Shown here: positions 7,260 through 14,915 of the stretch, in pieces
Layout of the letters: each line of letters opens with the position of its first letter
Position numbering within the stretch: the first letter of the stretch is position 1
Assembly (NCBI GenBank): GCA_030152585.1
Contig: JASLJC010000080.1
Span: 1 to 15,577, forward strand
Source: Savagea sp.
Lineage (GTDB): Bacteria > Bacillota > Bacilli > Bacillales_A > Planococcaceae
DNA: 15,577 nt
Direction of reading: 5' to 3'
Program-made: the position numbers and the translations under genes
Notes under the pieces: generated by a model
What the model saw: the letters and a program-made list of their open reading frames with translations, nothing else
Databases searched by the model: none
What the model was told of the DNA's origin: nothing

Positions 7260-8174
7260 ATGACAGTAGGTTCATCGATTACTTCATTTATTGGTCAAAC
7301 GCCATTAGTTAAAGTCCGCCGTTTAGTAAAAGGCGAAGCGAATGTTTATGCAAAATTAGAATATTTTAATCCAGGGGGAAGTGTGAAAGATCGTGTTGCA
7401 CTTTCGATGATAGAAGAAGCGGAAAAAAGAGGAGATTTAAAAGAAGGAAGTACGATTGTAGAACCGACGAGCGGCAATACAGGTATCGGTTTAGCAATGA
7501 TTGCCGCTGCGAAAGGATATCAAGCAGTATTCGTCATGCCTGATACGATGAGTATTGAACGTCAACGGTTATTGAAAGCATACGGAGCGCAAGTCGTGTT
7601 AACACCCGGAGCAGAGGGAATGCCCGCTTCTATTGCGAAAGCACGCGCGTTAGCGGAACAAAATGGATGGTTTTTACCTCTTCAGTTTAGTAATGAAGAC
7701 AATCCGAAAGCGCATTATGAAACAACAGGTCCTGAATTGCTGGAAGCACTTGGCGTTGTTGACGTGTTTATTAGCAGTGTCGGTACAGGGGGAACGTTAA
7801 CGGGAACGGGGCGTTTCTTAAAAGAAAAAAATCCGTATACTCGGGTAATCGCTGTTGAACCGGCAGAATCACCGGTTTTATCTGGAGGTACACCCGGGAA
7901 GCATAAAATTCAAGGAATTGGTGCAGGGTTTAAGCCGGATATTTTAGATGAAACAATTTATAATGAAGTTGTAACGATACCGGGAGATGAAGCATATGCA
8001 TTTGCGCGTCGTGCAGCGACAGAAGAAGGAATTTTATGCGGAATGAGTTCAGGTGCTGTCCTCGCAGCGGCACAACGTGTAGCGGAAACGTTACCAGCAG
8101 GGAAAAACATCGTCGTTTTACTACCAGATAATGGGGAGCGTTATTTAAGTACGTCATTATACGAAACAGAATAA
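7260..8174 (+). CDS. cysK: Cysteine synthase A (O-acetylserine sulfhydrylase)
   Basis: A 304-residue cytoplasmic PLP enzyme (fold type II) that makes cysteine from O-acetylserine and sulfide. The PLP lysine is K43 in NPGGSVKDR (37-45). The substrate loop EPTSGNTG is at 68-75 and the phosphate-binding GTGGT at 175-179. The C-terminal PDNGERYLST block is close to the common PxxGERYLST form. Length is close to the roughly 308 of B. subtilis. The start is the ATG after AAAGGGGAAA at 7245-7254. Terminators on both sides show a single-gene transcript. In Bacillus, CysK also controls the CymR repressor by forming a complex with it; whether that holds here cannot be read from the sequence. Confidence 0.97.
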   Translation: MTVGSSITSFIGQTPLVKVRRLVKGEANVYAKLEYFNPGGSVKDRVALSMIEEAEKRGDLKEGSTIVEPTSGNTGIGLAMIAAAKGYQAVFVMPDTMSIERQRLLKAYGAQVVLTPGAEGMPASIAKARALAEQNGWFLPLQFSNEDNPKAHYETTGPELLEALGVVDVFISSVGTGGTLTGTGRFLKEKNPYTRVIAVEPAESPVLSGGTPGKHKIQGIGAGFKPDILDETIYNEVVTIPGDEAYAFARRAATEEGILCGMSSGAVLAAAQRVAETLPAGKNIVVLLPDNGERYLSTSLYETE

Positions 8175-8182
8175 TGAACGAT

Positions 8183-8217
8183 AAAAGGGCTGGGGTGAAA
8201 AACTCCGCTCTTTTTTT
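8183..8217 (+). terminator. Intrinsic terminator after cysK
   Basis: AAAAGGGC and GGGGT, separated by a bulged T, pair with ACTCC and GCTCTTTT around a GAAAA loop. A run of seven T (8211-8217) follows. The stem includes G-U pairs and is weaker than those after ftsH and yacD. Confidence 0.82.
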
Positions 8218-8231
8218 CGGTAAATATGTTG

Positions 8232-8287
8232 TTCGTGTAACGAAAATCGTTTTCTTTTGTTAAATCTCATCGTTTTCGGTACACGAA
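8232..8287 (+). promoter_or_regulatory. Long interrupted inverted repeat upstream of pabB
   Basis: TTCGTGTA (8232-8239) pairs with TACACGAA (8280-8287) and, after one mismatch, CGAAAA (8241-8246) pairs with TTTTCG (8273-8278): 14 of 15 positions. The intervening sequence includes a 9-base direct repeat ATCGTTTTC (8246-8254 and 8269-8277). The left arm can also form a local hairpin GAAAA-TCG-TTTTC (8242-8254), which excludes the long pairing. No T-run follows the right arm. It could be an operator for a dimeric repressor or a switchable leader RNA for the folate operon; I recognise no known family. Confidence 0.5.
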
Positions 8288-8342
8288 GCGGAAAATAAGG
8301 GGTAAAATAGACATACTATAACTGTATGGAGGCTATTGTATA

Positions 8343-9737
8343 ATGACAAAGAAACGAGTCGCATATGTTGAAGCACCGATGTCATCATCGGATTTTTTTC
8401 GTGCATATGCACATTTAGCGACAACTGATCGCCACATTTTATTAGAAAGTGCTAATGGTGGAACGTTGTCGATTGCCGGAATCGATCCGTTAGCGACATA
8501 CGAAAGTGCTAACGGTGAAAATCGATTAACTGTGACGTGGGCAGACGGAAAAGTGGAACAAGAAGAAGGAGATCCGCTTGAGTTGCTCGAACGACGGTTG
8601 ACGAAATATACGTTCGAACCGATCGAAGCATTACCTGCTTTTCAAGGAGGCGTCCTCGGTTACATCAGTTATGACTACGTTCGTCGTTACGTGACAATGG
8701 AGCCGTCGACACGTCTTGATATTGACGTACCTGACCTTTATTTTTATTTGTTTGATCAATGGGTCGTATACGATCATACGAAACAAATAGCCTATTTTAT
8801 CGGTTTATCTGGATGTATAGATTGTGTACGAGCGTTGCGACGCGAGTGGGAAGAAGTAAAAGAACGTCCTTTACGAGAAGTGAAAAAGACGTCGATCGGA
8901 GAAGTGACGATTGAGCCGTCGAAAGAAACGTTTGTCCGAAGTGTCGAAGAAATTCAATCGCTCATTGCGCAAAACGATGTTAAACAAGTAAATATTTCGC
9001 TTCGTCAGTCAGCGGATGTGACACTTGCGCCGTTGGATCTTTACCGTTCACTTCGCTCATTGAACCCGTCGCCGTATATGGGTTGGATGAAAACACCATT
9101 TCTCGATATCGTCAGCGGTTCACCAGAATTGTTGTTACGTAAAAGAGGACGTACGATTACGACGCGACCGATTGGCGGTACCGCTGCGCGCGGCGAGACG
9201 GAACAATTAGATGCACGTCAAAAAGCGTCACTGCAATCGAGTCAAAAAGATATGACCGAACACGAAATGCTCGTTGCGTTAGAATGTGATGATTTTCGTC
9301 AAGTATGTGAGCCGTCTTCTGTCGGTGTCACAGCTTCTCAAGTAATCGAAACGTACTCGCACGTTTTTCATATCGTTTCGGAAGTTGAAGGAACATTACG
9401 AGAAGACGTCTCGCTTGCTGAATGGGTTCGTGCGATTTTCCCGGGTGGTTCGATTACAGGAGACCCGAAAGTTCCAACGATTGAAATAATTGAACGGCTT
9501 GAAACGGTTCGTCGCGGTTTATATACCGGTTCGATCGGATGGATTGGCTTTAACGGAGATGTAGAGTGGAACATTTTAATTCGTACGGCACTATTACATG
9601 AAGGGAAGATGTATGTACAAGCAGGTGCGGGTATTACGCTCGATTCCGATCCGTCAGCAGAATTTGAAGAATCGTTGACGAAAGGGCGTGCTTTATGGGA
9701 AGCGAGTCATCGTGTAAAGGAGGCATCGTTGAAATGA
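8343..9737 (+). CDS. pabB: Aminodeoxychorismate synthase component I (PabB-like)
   Basis: A 464-residue chorismate-binding enzyme of the TrpE/PabB/MenF family, expected to aminate chorismate to 4-amino-4-deoxychorismate for folate. N-terminal LLES (33-36), SPELLL (260-265), YSHV, FPGGSITGDPK and C-terminal QAGAG and EFEES (440-444) are present. Two family motifs are unusual. The PIAGT or PIKGT motif reads PIGGTAARG (276-284), and the usual EHxMLVDLxRNDLGR reads EHEMLVALECDDFRQ (306-320). The likely magnesium-binding glutamates (E306, E443 region) remain. Assignment to PabB rather than TrpE rests on overlap with pabC and folP. The usual glutaminase partner gene pabA is not next to it. TGGAGG at 8327-8332 precedes the ATG. 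The last 4 bases overlap pabC (ATGA). Confidence 0.88.
   Translation: MTKKRVAYVEAPMSSSDFFRAYAHLATTDRHILLESANGGTLSIAGIDPLATYESANGENRLTVTWADGKVEQEEGDPLELLERRLTKYTFEPIEALPAFQGGVLGYISYDYVRRYVTMEPSTRLDIDVPDLYFYLFDQWVVYDHTKQIAYFIGLSGCIDCVRALRREWEEVKERPLREVKKTSIGEVTIEPSKETFVRSVEEIQSLIAQNDVKQVNISLRQSADVTLAPLDLYRSLRSLNPSPYMGWMKTPFLDIVSGSPELLLRKRGRTITTRPIGGTAARGETEQLDARQKASLQSSQKDMTEHEMLVALECDDFRQVCEPSSVGVTASQVIETYSHVFHIVSEVEGTLREDVSLAEWVRAIFPGGSITGDPKVPTIEIIERLETVRRGLYTGSIGWIGFNGDVEWNILIRTALLHEGKMYVQAGAGITLDSDPSAEFEESLTKGRALWEASHRVKEASLK
9716..9723 (+). promoter_or_regulatory. Ribosome binding site that fixes the pabC start
   Basis: AAAGGAGG lies within the end of pabB, 10 bases before ATG 9734. The longer reading from the in-frame ATG at 9695 has no such site and would add 13 residues with no family match. 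Confidence 0.8.
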
Positions 9738-10579
9738 AATGTTGGTACGACGGGCAGATTCAACACGTAGACGATATTCGAATCTCGCCACTCGATCATA
9801 GTTTATTGTACGGTATCGGATTTTTTGAAACGTTTCGTACGTATGATGGGCAAGTTCCTTTATGGTCTTTTCATTGGGAACGATTGACACGAGCATTGCG
9901 TGATTACGCTATTCGTTTACCATACAAGTCCGATCAATTACGAGCAGCAGTCGCTACTTTATATGATGTATATGGAGAAGATATATACATTCGACTAAAT
10001 GTACTCGCAGGAGAAGAAGGAATCGGTTTACGTCCGACAACATATGAAAATCCGCACGTCTTACTTTATGCTAAGCCGTTAGTTGTTCAACAGCGTGGGA
10101 CAGAAAAAGACGGTTTCGTATTGCAGACACGTCGGAATACACGCGAAAGTGCGATACGTCACAAATCACACAACTACGCAAACAATGTTAAAGGACGTCT
10201 CGAGCTGACTTCGTTACGTGATGAGGAAGGAATTTTTTTGACAGAAGAAGGATATGTCGCAGAAGGTGTGACGTCGAACGTGTTTTGGACGCGACGCGGT
10301 GAACTGTATACGCCATCGTTACAAACAGGCGCACTAGAAGGAACGACGCGACGTGTATTGTTGCAATTGGCTCCAAAACTCGATATTGTCCATCATATCG
10401 GTCAATTTCCAGTCGACGCTTTACAGAAAGCAGATGAAGTTTTCGTCACGAATGCGATTCAAGAACTCGTCCCGTTACGTTCATTAGATGGCCAGCCGTT
10501 AAAAGGAAAAGAAGGAACGATTTATCGTCGGCTACATGAAGCATACGTACAACACTTAAAAGAGGAGATGGAACGATGA
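9734..10579 (+). CDS. pabC: Aminodeoxychorismate lyase (PLP-dependent class IV aminotransferase fold)
   Basis: A 281-residue cytoplasmic PLP enzyme that removes pyruvate from 4-amino-4-deoxychorismate to give 4-aminobenzoate. The likely PLP lysine is K144 in HKSHNYANN. The SPLDHSLLYGIGFFETFR segment (18-35), the R87-L-N strand and the EGVTSNVFW ... TPSLQTGALEGTTR block are typical of class IV enzymes. It could be confused with branched-chain or D-amino acid aminotransferases by fold alone, but lying between pabB and folP settles the role. The start codon overlaps the pabB stop as ATGA, and the stop overlaps the folP start in the same way, so the three genes are tightly coupled. Confidence 0.93.
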   Translation: MKCWYDGQIQHVDDIRISPLDHSLLYGIGFFETFRTYDGQVPLWSFHWERLTRALRDYAIRLPYKSDQLRAAVATLYDVYGEDIYIRLNVLAGEEGIGLRPTTYENPHVLLYAKPLVVQQRGTEKDGFVLQTRRNTRESAIRHKSHNYANNVKGRLELTSLRDEEGIFLTEEGYVAEGVTSNVFWTRRGELYTPSLQTGALEGTTRRVLLQLAPKLDIVHHIGQFPVDALQKADEVFVTNAIQELVPLRSLDGQPLKGKEGTIYRRLHEAYVQHLKEEMER

Positions 10580-11412
10580 CAACACTTTCACGTTATCGCG
10601 CAGCAGTAACGATTCATAACGAAACGTTTCAATTTGAAAACGAGACATACATTATGGGCATTTTAAACGTGACACCGGACTCGTTTTCAGATGGAGGGCA
10701 ATTTAACGAAATTGACGCAGCGGTCCGTCACGCAGAAAAAATGTTAGCAGAAGGTGCAACAATTATTGATGTCGGAGGAGAATCGACACGCCCCGGTCAT
10801 GCGCCGGTTTCATTAGAAGAAGAAATCGAGCGTGTCGTCCCGATTATTCGAGCGTTAAAAGAACGACTCGGTTGTGTCATTTCAGTCGACACGTACAAAG
10901 CAACTGTCGCCCAAAAAGCGATTGAAGCGGGAGCGACAATTATTAACGATATTTGGGGCGGACAACGCGAAAAAGAAATATTAGACGTTGCAGCGGCGTA
11001 CGACGTGCCGATTATTTTAATGCATAACGAAGAAAAGGCAGATTATCCGAACGGCTTTGAGACCGATTATTTCGCTCGCATTGAAAAAATTATTGATGAT
11101 GCGAAACAAGCAGGTATTCCAGACGAACACATTTGGTTAGACCCAGGGATTGGATTTGCTAAAACGCAACCGCAAAATATTGAGGCGATGCGTTTACTTT
11201 CGAAACTATCGGATTACGGATATCCGGTATTGCTCGGCACTTCACGCAAGTCGATGATCGGATATGTTTTAGATTTACCGGTAGAAGAACGATTAGAAGG
11301 AACGCTTGCGACAGTGAGCTATGGCATTCAACACGGTTGTCACATTATGCGTGTACACGATGTTAAAGAAACTGTACGTGTCGCCCAAATGACCGATGCT
11401 TTCGTAAAATAA
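10576..11412 (+). CDS. folP: Dihydropteroate synthase (FolP/Sul)
   Basis: A 278-residue cytoplasmic TIM-barrel enzyme that joins 4-aminobenzoate to 6-hydroxymethyl-dihydropterin diphosphate; it is the target of sulfonamides. Motifs in order: MGILNVTPDSFSDGG (27-41), GGESTRPG, the DTYK strand, NDIWGG, DPGIGFAKT (189-197) and the SRKS loop (223-226). All pterin and phosphate contacts I can place are conserved, and I see no insertion of the kind known in sulfonamide-resistant proteins. Length is near the roughly 285 of B. subtilis Sul. AGAGGAG at 10561-10567 precedes the ATG, which overlaps the pabC stop by 4 bases. folB follows after 10 bases. Confidence 0.97.
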   Translation: MTTLSRYRAAVTIHNETFQFENETYIMGILNVTPDSFSDGGQFNEIDAAVRHAEKMLAEGATIIDVGGESTRPGHAPVSLEEEIERVVPIIRALKERLGCVISVDTYKATVAQKAIEAGATIINDIWGGQREKEILDVAAAYDVPIILMHNEEKADYPNGFETDYFARIEKIIDDAKQAGIPDEHIWLDPGIGFAKTQPQNIEAMRLLSKLSDYGYPVLLGTSRKSMIGYVLDLPVEERLEGTLATVSYGIQHGCHIMRVHDVKETVRVAQMTDAFVK

Positions 11413-11422
11413 GGAGGAACTT

Positions 11423-11791
11423 ATGGATTATATTCATATTCGTGGGATGTCATTTTACGCATACCACGGTGTTTTAGAAGAAGAAAATCGAATCGGACAA
11501 CGATTCCAAGCAGACGTTTCAATTGCAACTAATTTACAAAAAGCGGGACAGACCGATGATTTAACGAAGACGATCAACTACGCTGAAGTATTCGACCTTT
11601 GCCGACAGACGATAGAAGGAGAGCCTGTTCAATTGATTGAAACGTTAGGCGAAACGATTGCTACACAAATATTACGACAATTCCAACCGGTCGCGCGTGG
11701 CGTACGTGTCGAAATTGTAAAACCGAACCCACCGATTGACGGTATTTACGATGCTGTATCGATTGAAATAACGCGAGGTGAATACGAATGA
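11423..11791 (+). CDS. folB: Dihydroneopterin aldolase
   Basis: A 122-residue enzyme of the tunnelling T-fold, expected to form a ring-shaped oligomer. It cleaves 7,8-dihydroneopterin to 6-hydroxymethyl-dihydropterin and glycolaldehyde. The signature YAYHGVLEEEN (12-22) supplies the conserved Glu near 20-21; QLIETLGE (70-77) holds the pterin-binding Glu; the catalytic lysine is K100 in VEIVKPNPPI. Length is standard (about 120). AAGGAGGAA at 11411-11419 starts within the folP stop region and ends 3 bases before the ATG. The stop overlaps the folK start as ATGA. Confidence 0.96.
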   Translation: MDYIHIRGMSFYAYHGVLEEENRIGQRFQADVSIATNLQKAGQTDDLTKTINYAEVFDLCRQTIEGEPVQLIETLGETIATQILRQFQPVARGVRVEIVKPNPPIDGIYDAVSIEITRGEYE

Positions 11792-12291
11792 ACAAAGTGT
11801 ACGTATCTATCGGATCGAATATAGGAGATCGTATCCATTATATCGAACGAGCAGTCGACGCATTACGCCAAGCCGATCGAGTCAACGTACGAGCTGTTTC
11901 TTCTTTATACGAAACAGCTCCGGTCGGATATGAAAAACAAGATGACTTTTTAAATATTGCAGTCGCTCTCGAAACGACGGATGATGCCCATACATTTCTT
12001 GCACGTTGTCAGTCGATCGAACGTCAATTTGACCGTGTACGTACCGTTCGATGGGGACCACGTACGATTGACCTCGATATTTTGTTATTTAACGACGACG
12101 AAATCAACACCGATGATTTAATCGTGCCTCACCCTCGTATGACCGAGCGCGCATTCGTCCTCGTGCCGTTAAACGAAATTGCACCAGACGTTTCGATACC
12201 TGGAACAGGAGAAACGGTCAATACGTTAGCTCGTCGTGTAACAGGTGACGTTCGTCGATACGAGAAAGGACGAAAAGATGAGCACATTTAA
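11788..12291 (+). CDS. folK: 6-hydroxymethyl-dihydropterin pyrophosphokinase (HPPK)
   Basis: A 167-residue cytoplasmic kinase that transfers diphosphate from ATP to 6-hydroxymethyl-dihydropterin, making the substrate of FolP. N-terminal YVSIGSNIGDR, SSLYETAPVG and the signature RWGPRTIDLDILLF (88-101), with the two Asp that bind magnesium at 95 and 97, are all present, followed by PHPRMTERAFVLVPL. The C-terminal tail after about 150 is charged and poorly conserved. The gene starts inside the folB stop. Its last 14 bases overlap dusB; in B. subtilis a small gene, yazB, lies at this point and is missing here. Confidence 0.97.
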   Translation: MNKVYVSIGSNIGDRIHYIERAVDALRQADRVNVRAVSSLYETAPVGYEKQDDFLNIAVALETTDDAHTFLARCQSIERQFDRVRTVRWGPRTIDLDILLFNDDEINTDDLIVPHPRMTERAFVLVPLNEIAPDVSIPGTGETVNTLARRVTGDVRRYEKGRKDEHI

Positions 12292-13255
12292 AATAGGGAA
12301 TGAAACGATTGAAAACCAAGTCGTCCTCGCCCCGATGGCGGGTATTAGTAATGCGGCATTTCGCTTAACCGTTAAAGAGTTCGGAGCAGGACTTGTATAT
12401 GCTGAAATGATTAGCGATAAAGGAATCGTTCAAAACAATAAACGAACGTTAGATATGTTATACATTAACGAGCGAGAACATCCGATTGCGTTACAAATAT
12501 TCGGTGGCGAAAAAGAAACGCTCGTTGAAGCAGCGCAGTACGTCGATCAACATACGAATGCAAATTTTATCGATATTAATATGGGATGTCCCGTGAACAA
12601 AATTATTCGATGTGAAGCCGGAGCGAAATGGTTACTTGATCCCGACAAAATTTATGAGATGGTCGAAGCGGTCGTCCGAGCAGTCGATAAACCAGTCACT
12701 GTGAAACAACGAATCGGTTGGGATGACGAACATATTTATGCGGTACGTAATGCGCAAGCAGTCGAAGCAGCAGGTGGCGCAGCGGTCGCAATACATGGTC
12801 GAACGCGTCTTCAAATGTATGAAGGAAAAGCAAATTGGGACGTCATTCGCCAAGTGAAAGAAAACGTATCGATCCCCGTTATTGGAAACGGAGACGTCGC
12901 CGAACCGGAAGATGCGCGTCGAATGTTAGATGAAACAGGCGTCGATGGCGTCATGATTGGGCGTGCAGCACTAGGTAATCCATGGATGATTTATCGTACG
13001 GTCCGTTATTTAGAAACTGGTGAACGTATACCTGAGCCGTCTCCTTCTGAAAAAATTGACGTTTGTTTACTTCATTTTGAACGACTCATGCAATTAAAAG
13101 GAGAACACGTAGCCGTTCGCGAAATGCGCAAACACGTGGCTTGGTATATAAAAGGTATCCGAGGACATGGGAAAGTACGAAATGAAATGAACGAAGCAGA
13201 AACGAAAGAACAGCTGTATACTATTTTACGCTCGTTTCAACAACGGATAGCGTGA
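12278..13255 (+). CDS. dusB: tRNA-dihydrouridine synthase DusB
   Basis: A 325-residue FMN-dependent TIM-barrel reductase that makes dihydrouridine in the D-loop of tRNA. N-terminal LAPMAGISNAAFR binds FMN; the catalytic cysteine is C104 in INMGCPVNK; TVKQRIGWDD, AIHGRT, GNGDV and DGVMIGRAALGNPW follow in the usual order. Normal length for Bacilli. I choose the ATG at 12278 with AAAGGA at 12265-12270, both inside folK; an earlier in-frame ATG at 12245 lacks a binding site and would lengthen a conserved N-terminus. It ends the folate operon. No strong terminator is visible before lysS. Confidence 0.94.
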   Translation: MSTFKIGNETIENQVVLAPMAGISNAAFRLTVKEFGAGLVYAEMISDKGIVQNNKRTLDMLYINEREHPIALQIFGGEKETLVEAAQYVDQHTNANFIDINMGCPVNKIIRCEAGAKWLLDPDKIYEMVEAVVRAVDKPVTVKQRIGWDDEHIYAVRNAQAVEAAGGAAVAIHGRTRLQMYEGKANWDVIRQVKENVSIPVIGNGDVAEPEDARRMLDETGVDGVMIGRAALGNPWMIYRTVRYLETGERIPEPSPSEKIDVCLLHFERLMQLKGEHVAVREMRKHVAWYIKGIRGHGKVRNEMNEAETKEQLYTILRSFQQRIA

Positions 13256-13296
13256 AATGTCACGAAACGAACGCTGTTACTTTTTGTGAAATGATG

Positions 13297-13302
13297 TACA
13301 AT
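13297..13302 (+). promoter_or_regulatory. Possible -10 box of a lysS promoter
   Basis: TACAAT (5 of 6 to TATAAT) lies 54 bases before the lysS start in the 100-base gap after dusB. I find no good -35 box at 16-18 bases. The 8-mer GTGAAATG occurs twice nearby (13252-13259 and 13286-13293). Confidence 0.3.
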
Positions 13303-13355
13303 ATAAAAGAGTAATAGTTCATCACATATGAACAAACAACCAAGGAGTGAACGTC

Positions 13356-14849
13356 ATGTCTCATTCAAATGAGCTTAATGATCAATTTCTCGTGCGTCGA
13401 GAAAAAATGGATAACATTCGCGAATTAGGGTTAGACCCATTCGGTAGTCGCTACGAGCGCACACACCTCGCGACACAATTACACGAACAATATGACGAGT
13501 ATTCGAAAGAAGAACTCGCTGAAATGACAATTGAACCGGTATCAATTGCCGGTCGTATTATGACGAAACGTGGTAAAGGAAAAGCAGGATTTGCTCACTT
13601 ACAAGATTCAACAGGTCAAATCCAAATTTACGTTCGTCGTGACGATATCGGCGAAGAGCCGTACGCTTTGTACAAAACGGTTGACCTCGGCGATATTATC
13701 GGGATTAAAGGTGATATTTTCAAAACGAATACAGGGGAAGTAACGGTTTATGCGAAAGAATTTACGTTTTTAACGAAAGCGTTACGTCCATTGCCTGAAA
13801 AATTCCACGGCTTACAAGATGTTGAACAACGTTATCGTCAACGTTATTTAGATTTAATGATGACAGACGGAAGTCAAGAACGTTTCGTATTACGTAGCCG
13901 TATTATTCGCGAAATTCGTAACTACTTAGACGACCAAGGTTTCTTAGAAGTAGAAACACCGATGCTTCATTCAATCGCTGGAGGAGCAAATGCCCGTCCA
14001 TTCGTCACACACCACAACGCATTAGATTTAGATTTATACATCCGAATCGCCCTCGAACTACATTTAAAACGTCTCGTCGTCGGTGGTTTTGAAAAAGTAT
14101 ACGAAATCGGTCGCGTCTTCCGTAACGAAGGAATTTCAACACGTCACAACCCTGAATTTACGATGATTGAATTGTATCAAGCATATGCGGATTACAATGA
14201 CATTATGGAACTAACAGAAAACATGGTCGCACACGTTGCAGAGAAAGTACTCGGCACGACGACAATTCAATACGGTGAAGATACGATTGAATTAGCACCA
14301 CGTTGGAAACGACTCCATATGGTCGATGCTGTCAAAGAATATACAGGCGTAGACTTTTGGCCAGAAATGACGAAAGAAGAAGCACATGCTCTCGCAGCTG
14401 AACATAACGTTCAAGTAGAAGAGATGATGGAAGTCGGTCACGTATTAAATGAATTTTTCGAACAAAAAGTAGAAGAGCAACTCGTTCAACCGACATTTAT
14501 TTACGGTCACCCGGTTGAAATTTCACCACTTGCGAAGAAAAATCCAGAAGATCCACGTTTTACAGATCGTTTTGAATTATTTATCGTACGTCGTGAACAT
14601 GCGAATGCCTTTACAGAATTAAACGACCCAATTGATCAACGTCAACGTTTTGAAGCACAATTAGCTGAAAAAGAAATGGGGAACGATGAAGCGCACGATA
14701 TGGATGAAGACTTCATCGAAGCATTAGAGTACGGTTTACCGCCAACAGGTGGTCTCGGTATCGGAATCGACCGTCTCGTTATGTTATTAACGAACGCACC
14801 ATCAATTCGCGACGTTCTCTTATTCCCACAAATGCGACCACGTAATTAA
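13356..14849 (+). CDS. lysS: Lysyl-tRNA synthetase, class II
   Basis: A 497-residue cytoplasmic homodimeric enzyme that charges tRNA-Lys. The N-terminal OB-fold (about 60-150) includes TKRGKGKAGFAHLQD. The catalytic core carries class II motif 1 (helix and strand around 185-205), motif 2 FRNEGISTRHNPEFTMIE (255-272) and motif 3 GGLGIGIDRLVM (465-476). From memory it is very similar along its whole length to B. subtilis LysS (499 residues), including the PTFIYGHPVEISPLAKK segment. I start at the ATG with AAGGAG at 13342-13347; the GTG at 13347 overlaps that site. No T-box leader precedes it. An rRNA operon follows, as in B. subtilis. Confidence 0.98.
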   Translation: MSHSNELNDQFLVRREKMDNIRELGLDPFGSRYERTHLATQLHEQYDEYSKEELAEMTIEPVSIAGRIMTKRGKGKAGFAHLQDSTGQIQIYVRRDDIGEEPYALYKTVDLGDIIGIKGDIFKTNTGEVTVYAKEFTFLTKALRPLPEKFHGLQDVEQRYRQRYLDLMMTDGSQERFVLRSRIIREIRNYLDDQGFLEVETPMLHSIAGGANARPFVTHHNALDLDLYIRIALELHLKRLVVGGFEKVYEIGRVFRNEGISTRHNPEFTMIELYQAYADYNDIMELTENMVAHVAEKVLGTTTIQYGEDTIELAPRWKRLHMVDAVKEYTGVDFWPEMTKEEAHALAAEHNVQVEEMMEVGHVLNEFFEQKVEEQLVQPTFIYGHPVEISPLAKKNPEDPRFTDRFELFIVRREHANAFTELNDPIDQRQRFEAQLAEKEMGNDEAHDMDEDFIEALEYGLPPTGGLGIGIDRLVMLLTNAPSIRDVLLFPQMRPRN

Positions 14850-14875
14850 GCGCATAAAGAGCAACTTAAATAATG

Positions 14876-14915
14876 AAAGACACTTGAGTGATTATAGTAT
14901 TCAAGTGTCTTTTTG
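14876..14915 (+). terminator. Intrinsic terminator after lysS
   Basis: A perfect 12-base-pair stem, AAAGACACTTGA (14876-14887) with TCAAGTGTCTTT (14901-14912), a 13-base loop and a T-run with one G. It shields the rRNA operon from lysS transcription. Confidence 0.92.

Noticed and set aside
8343..9737. pabB as trpE (anthranilate synthase)
   Set aside because: Motifs alone are ambiguous, but the overlap with pabC and folP and the position in the folate operon favour PabB.
13256..13355. A T-box riboswitch before lysS
   Set aside because: The 100-base gap is too short and has no terminator/antiterminator pair or T-box sequence.
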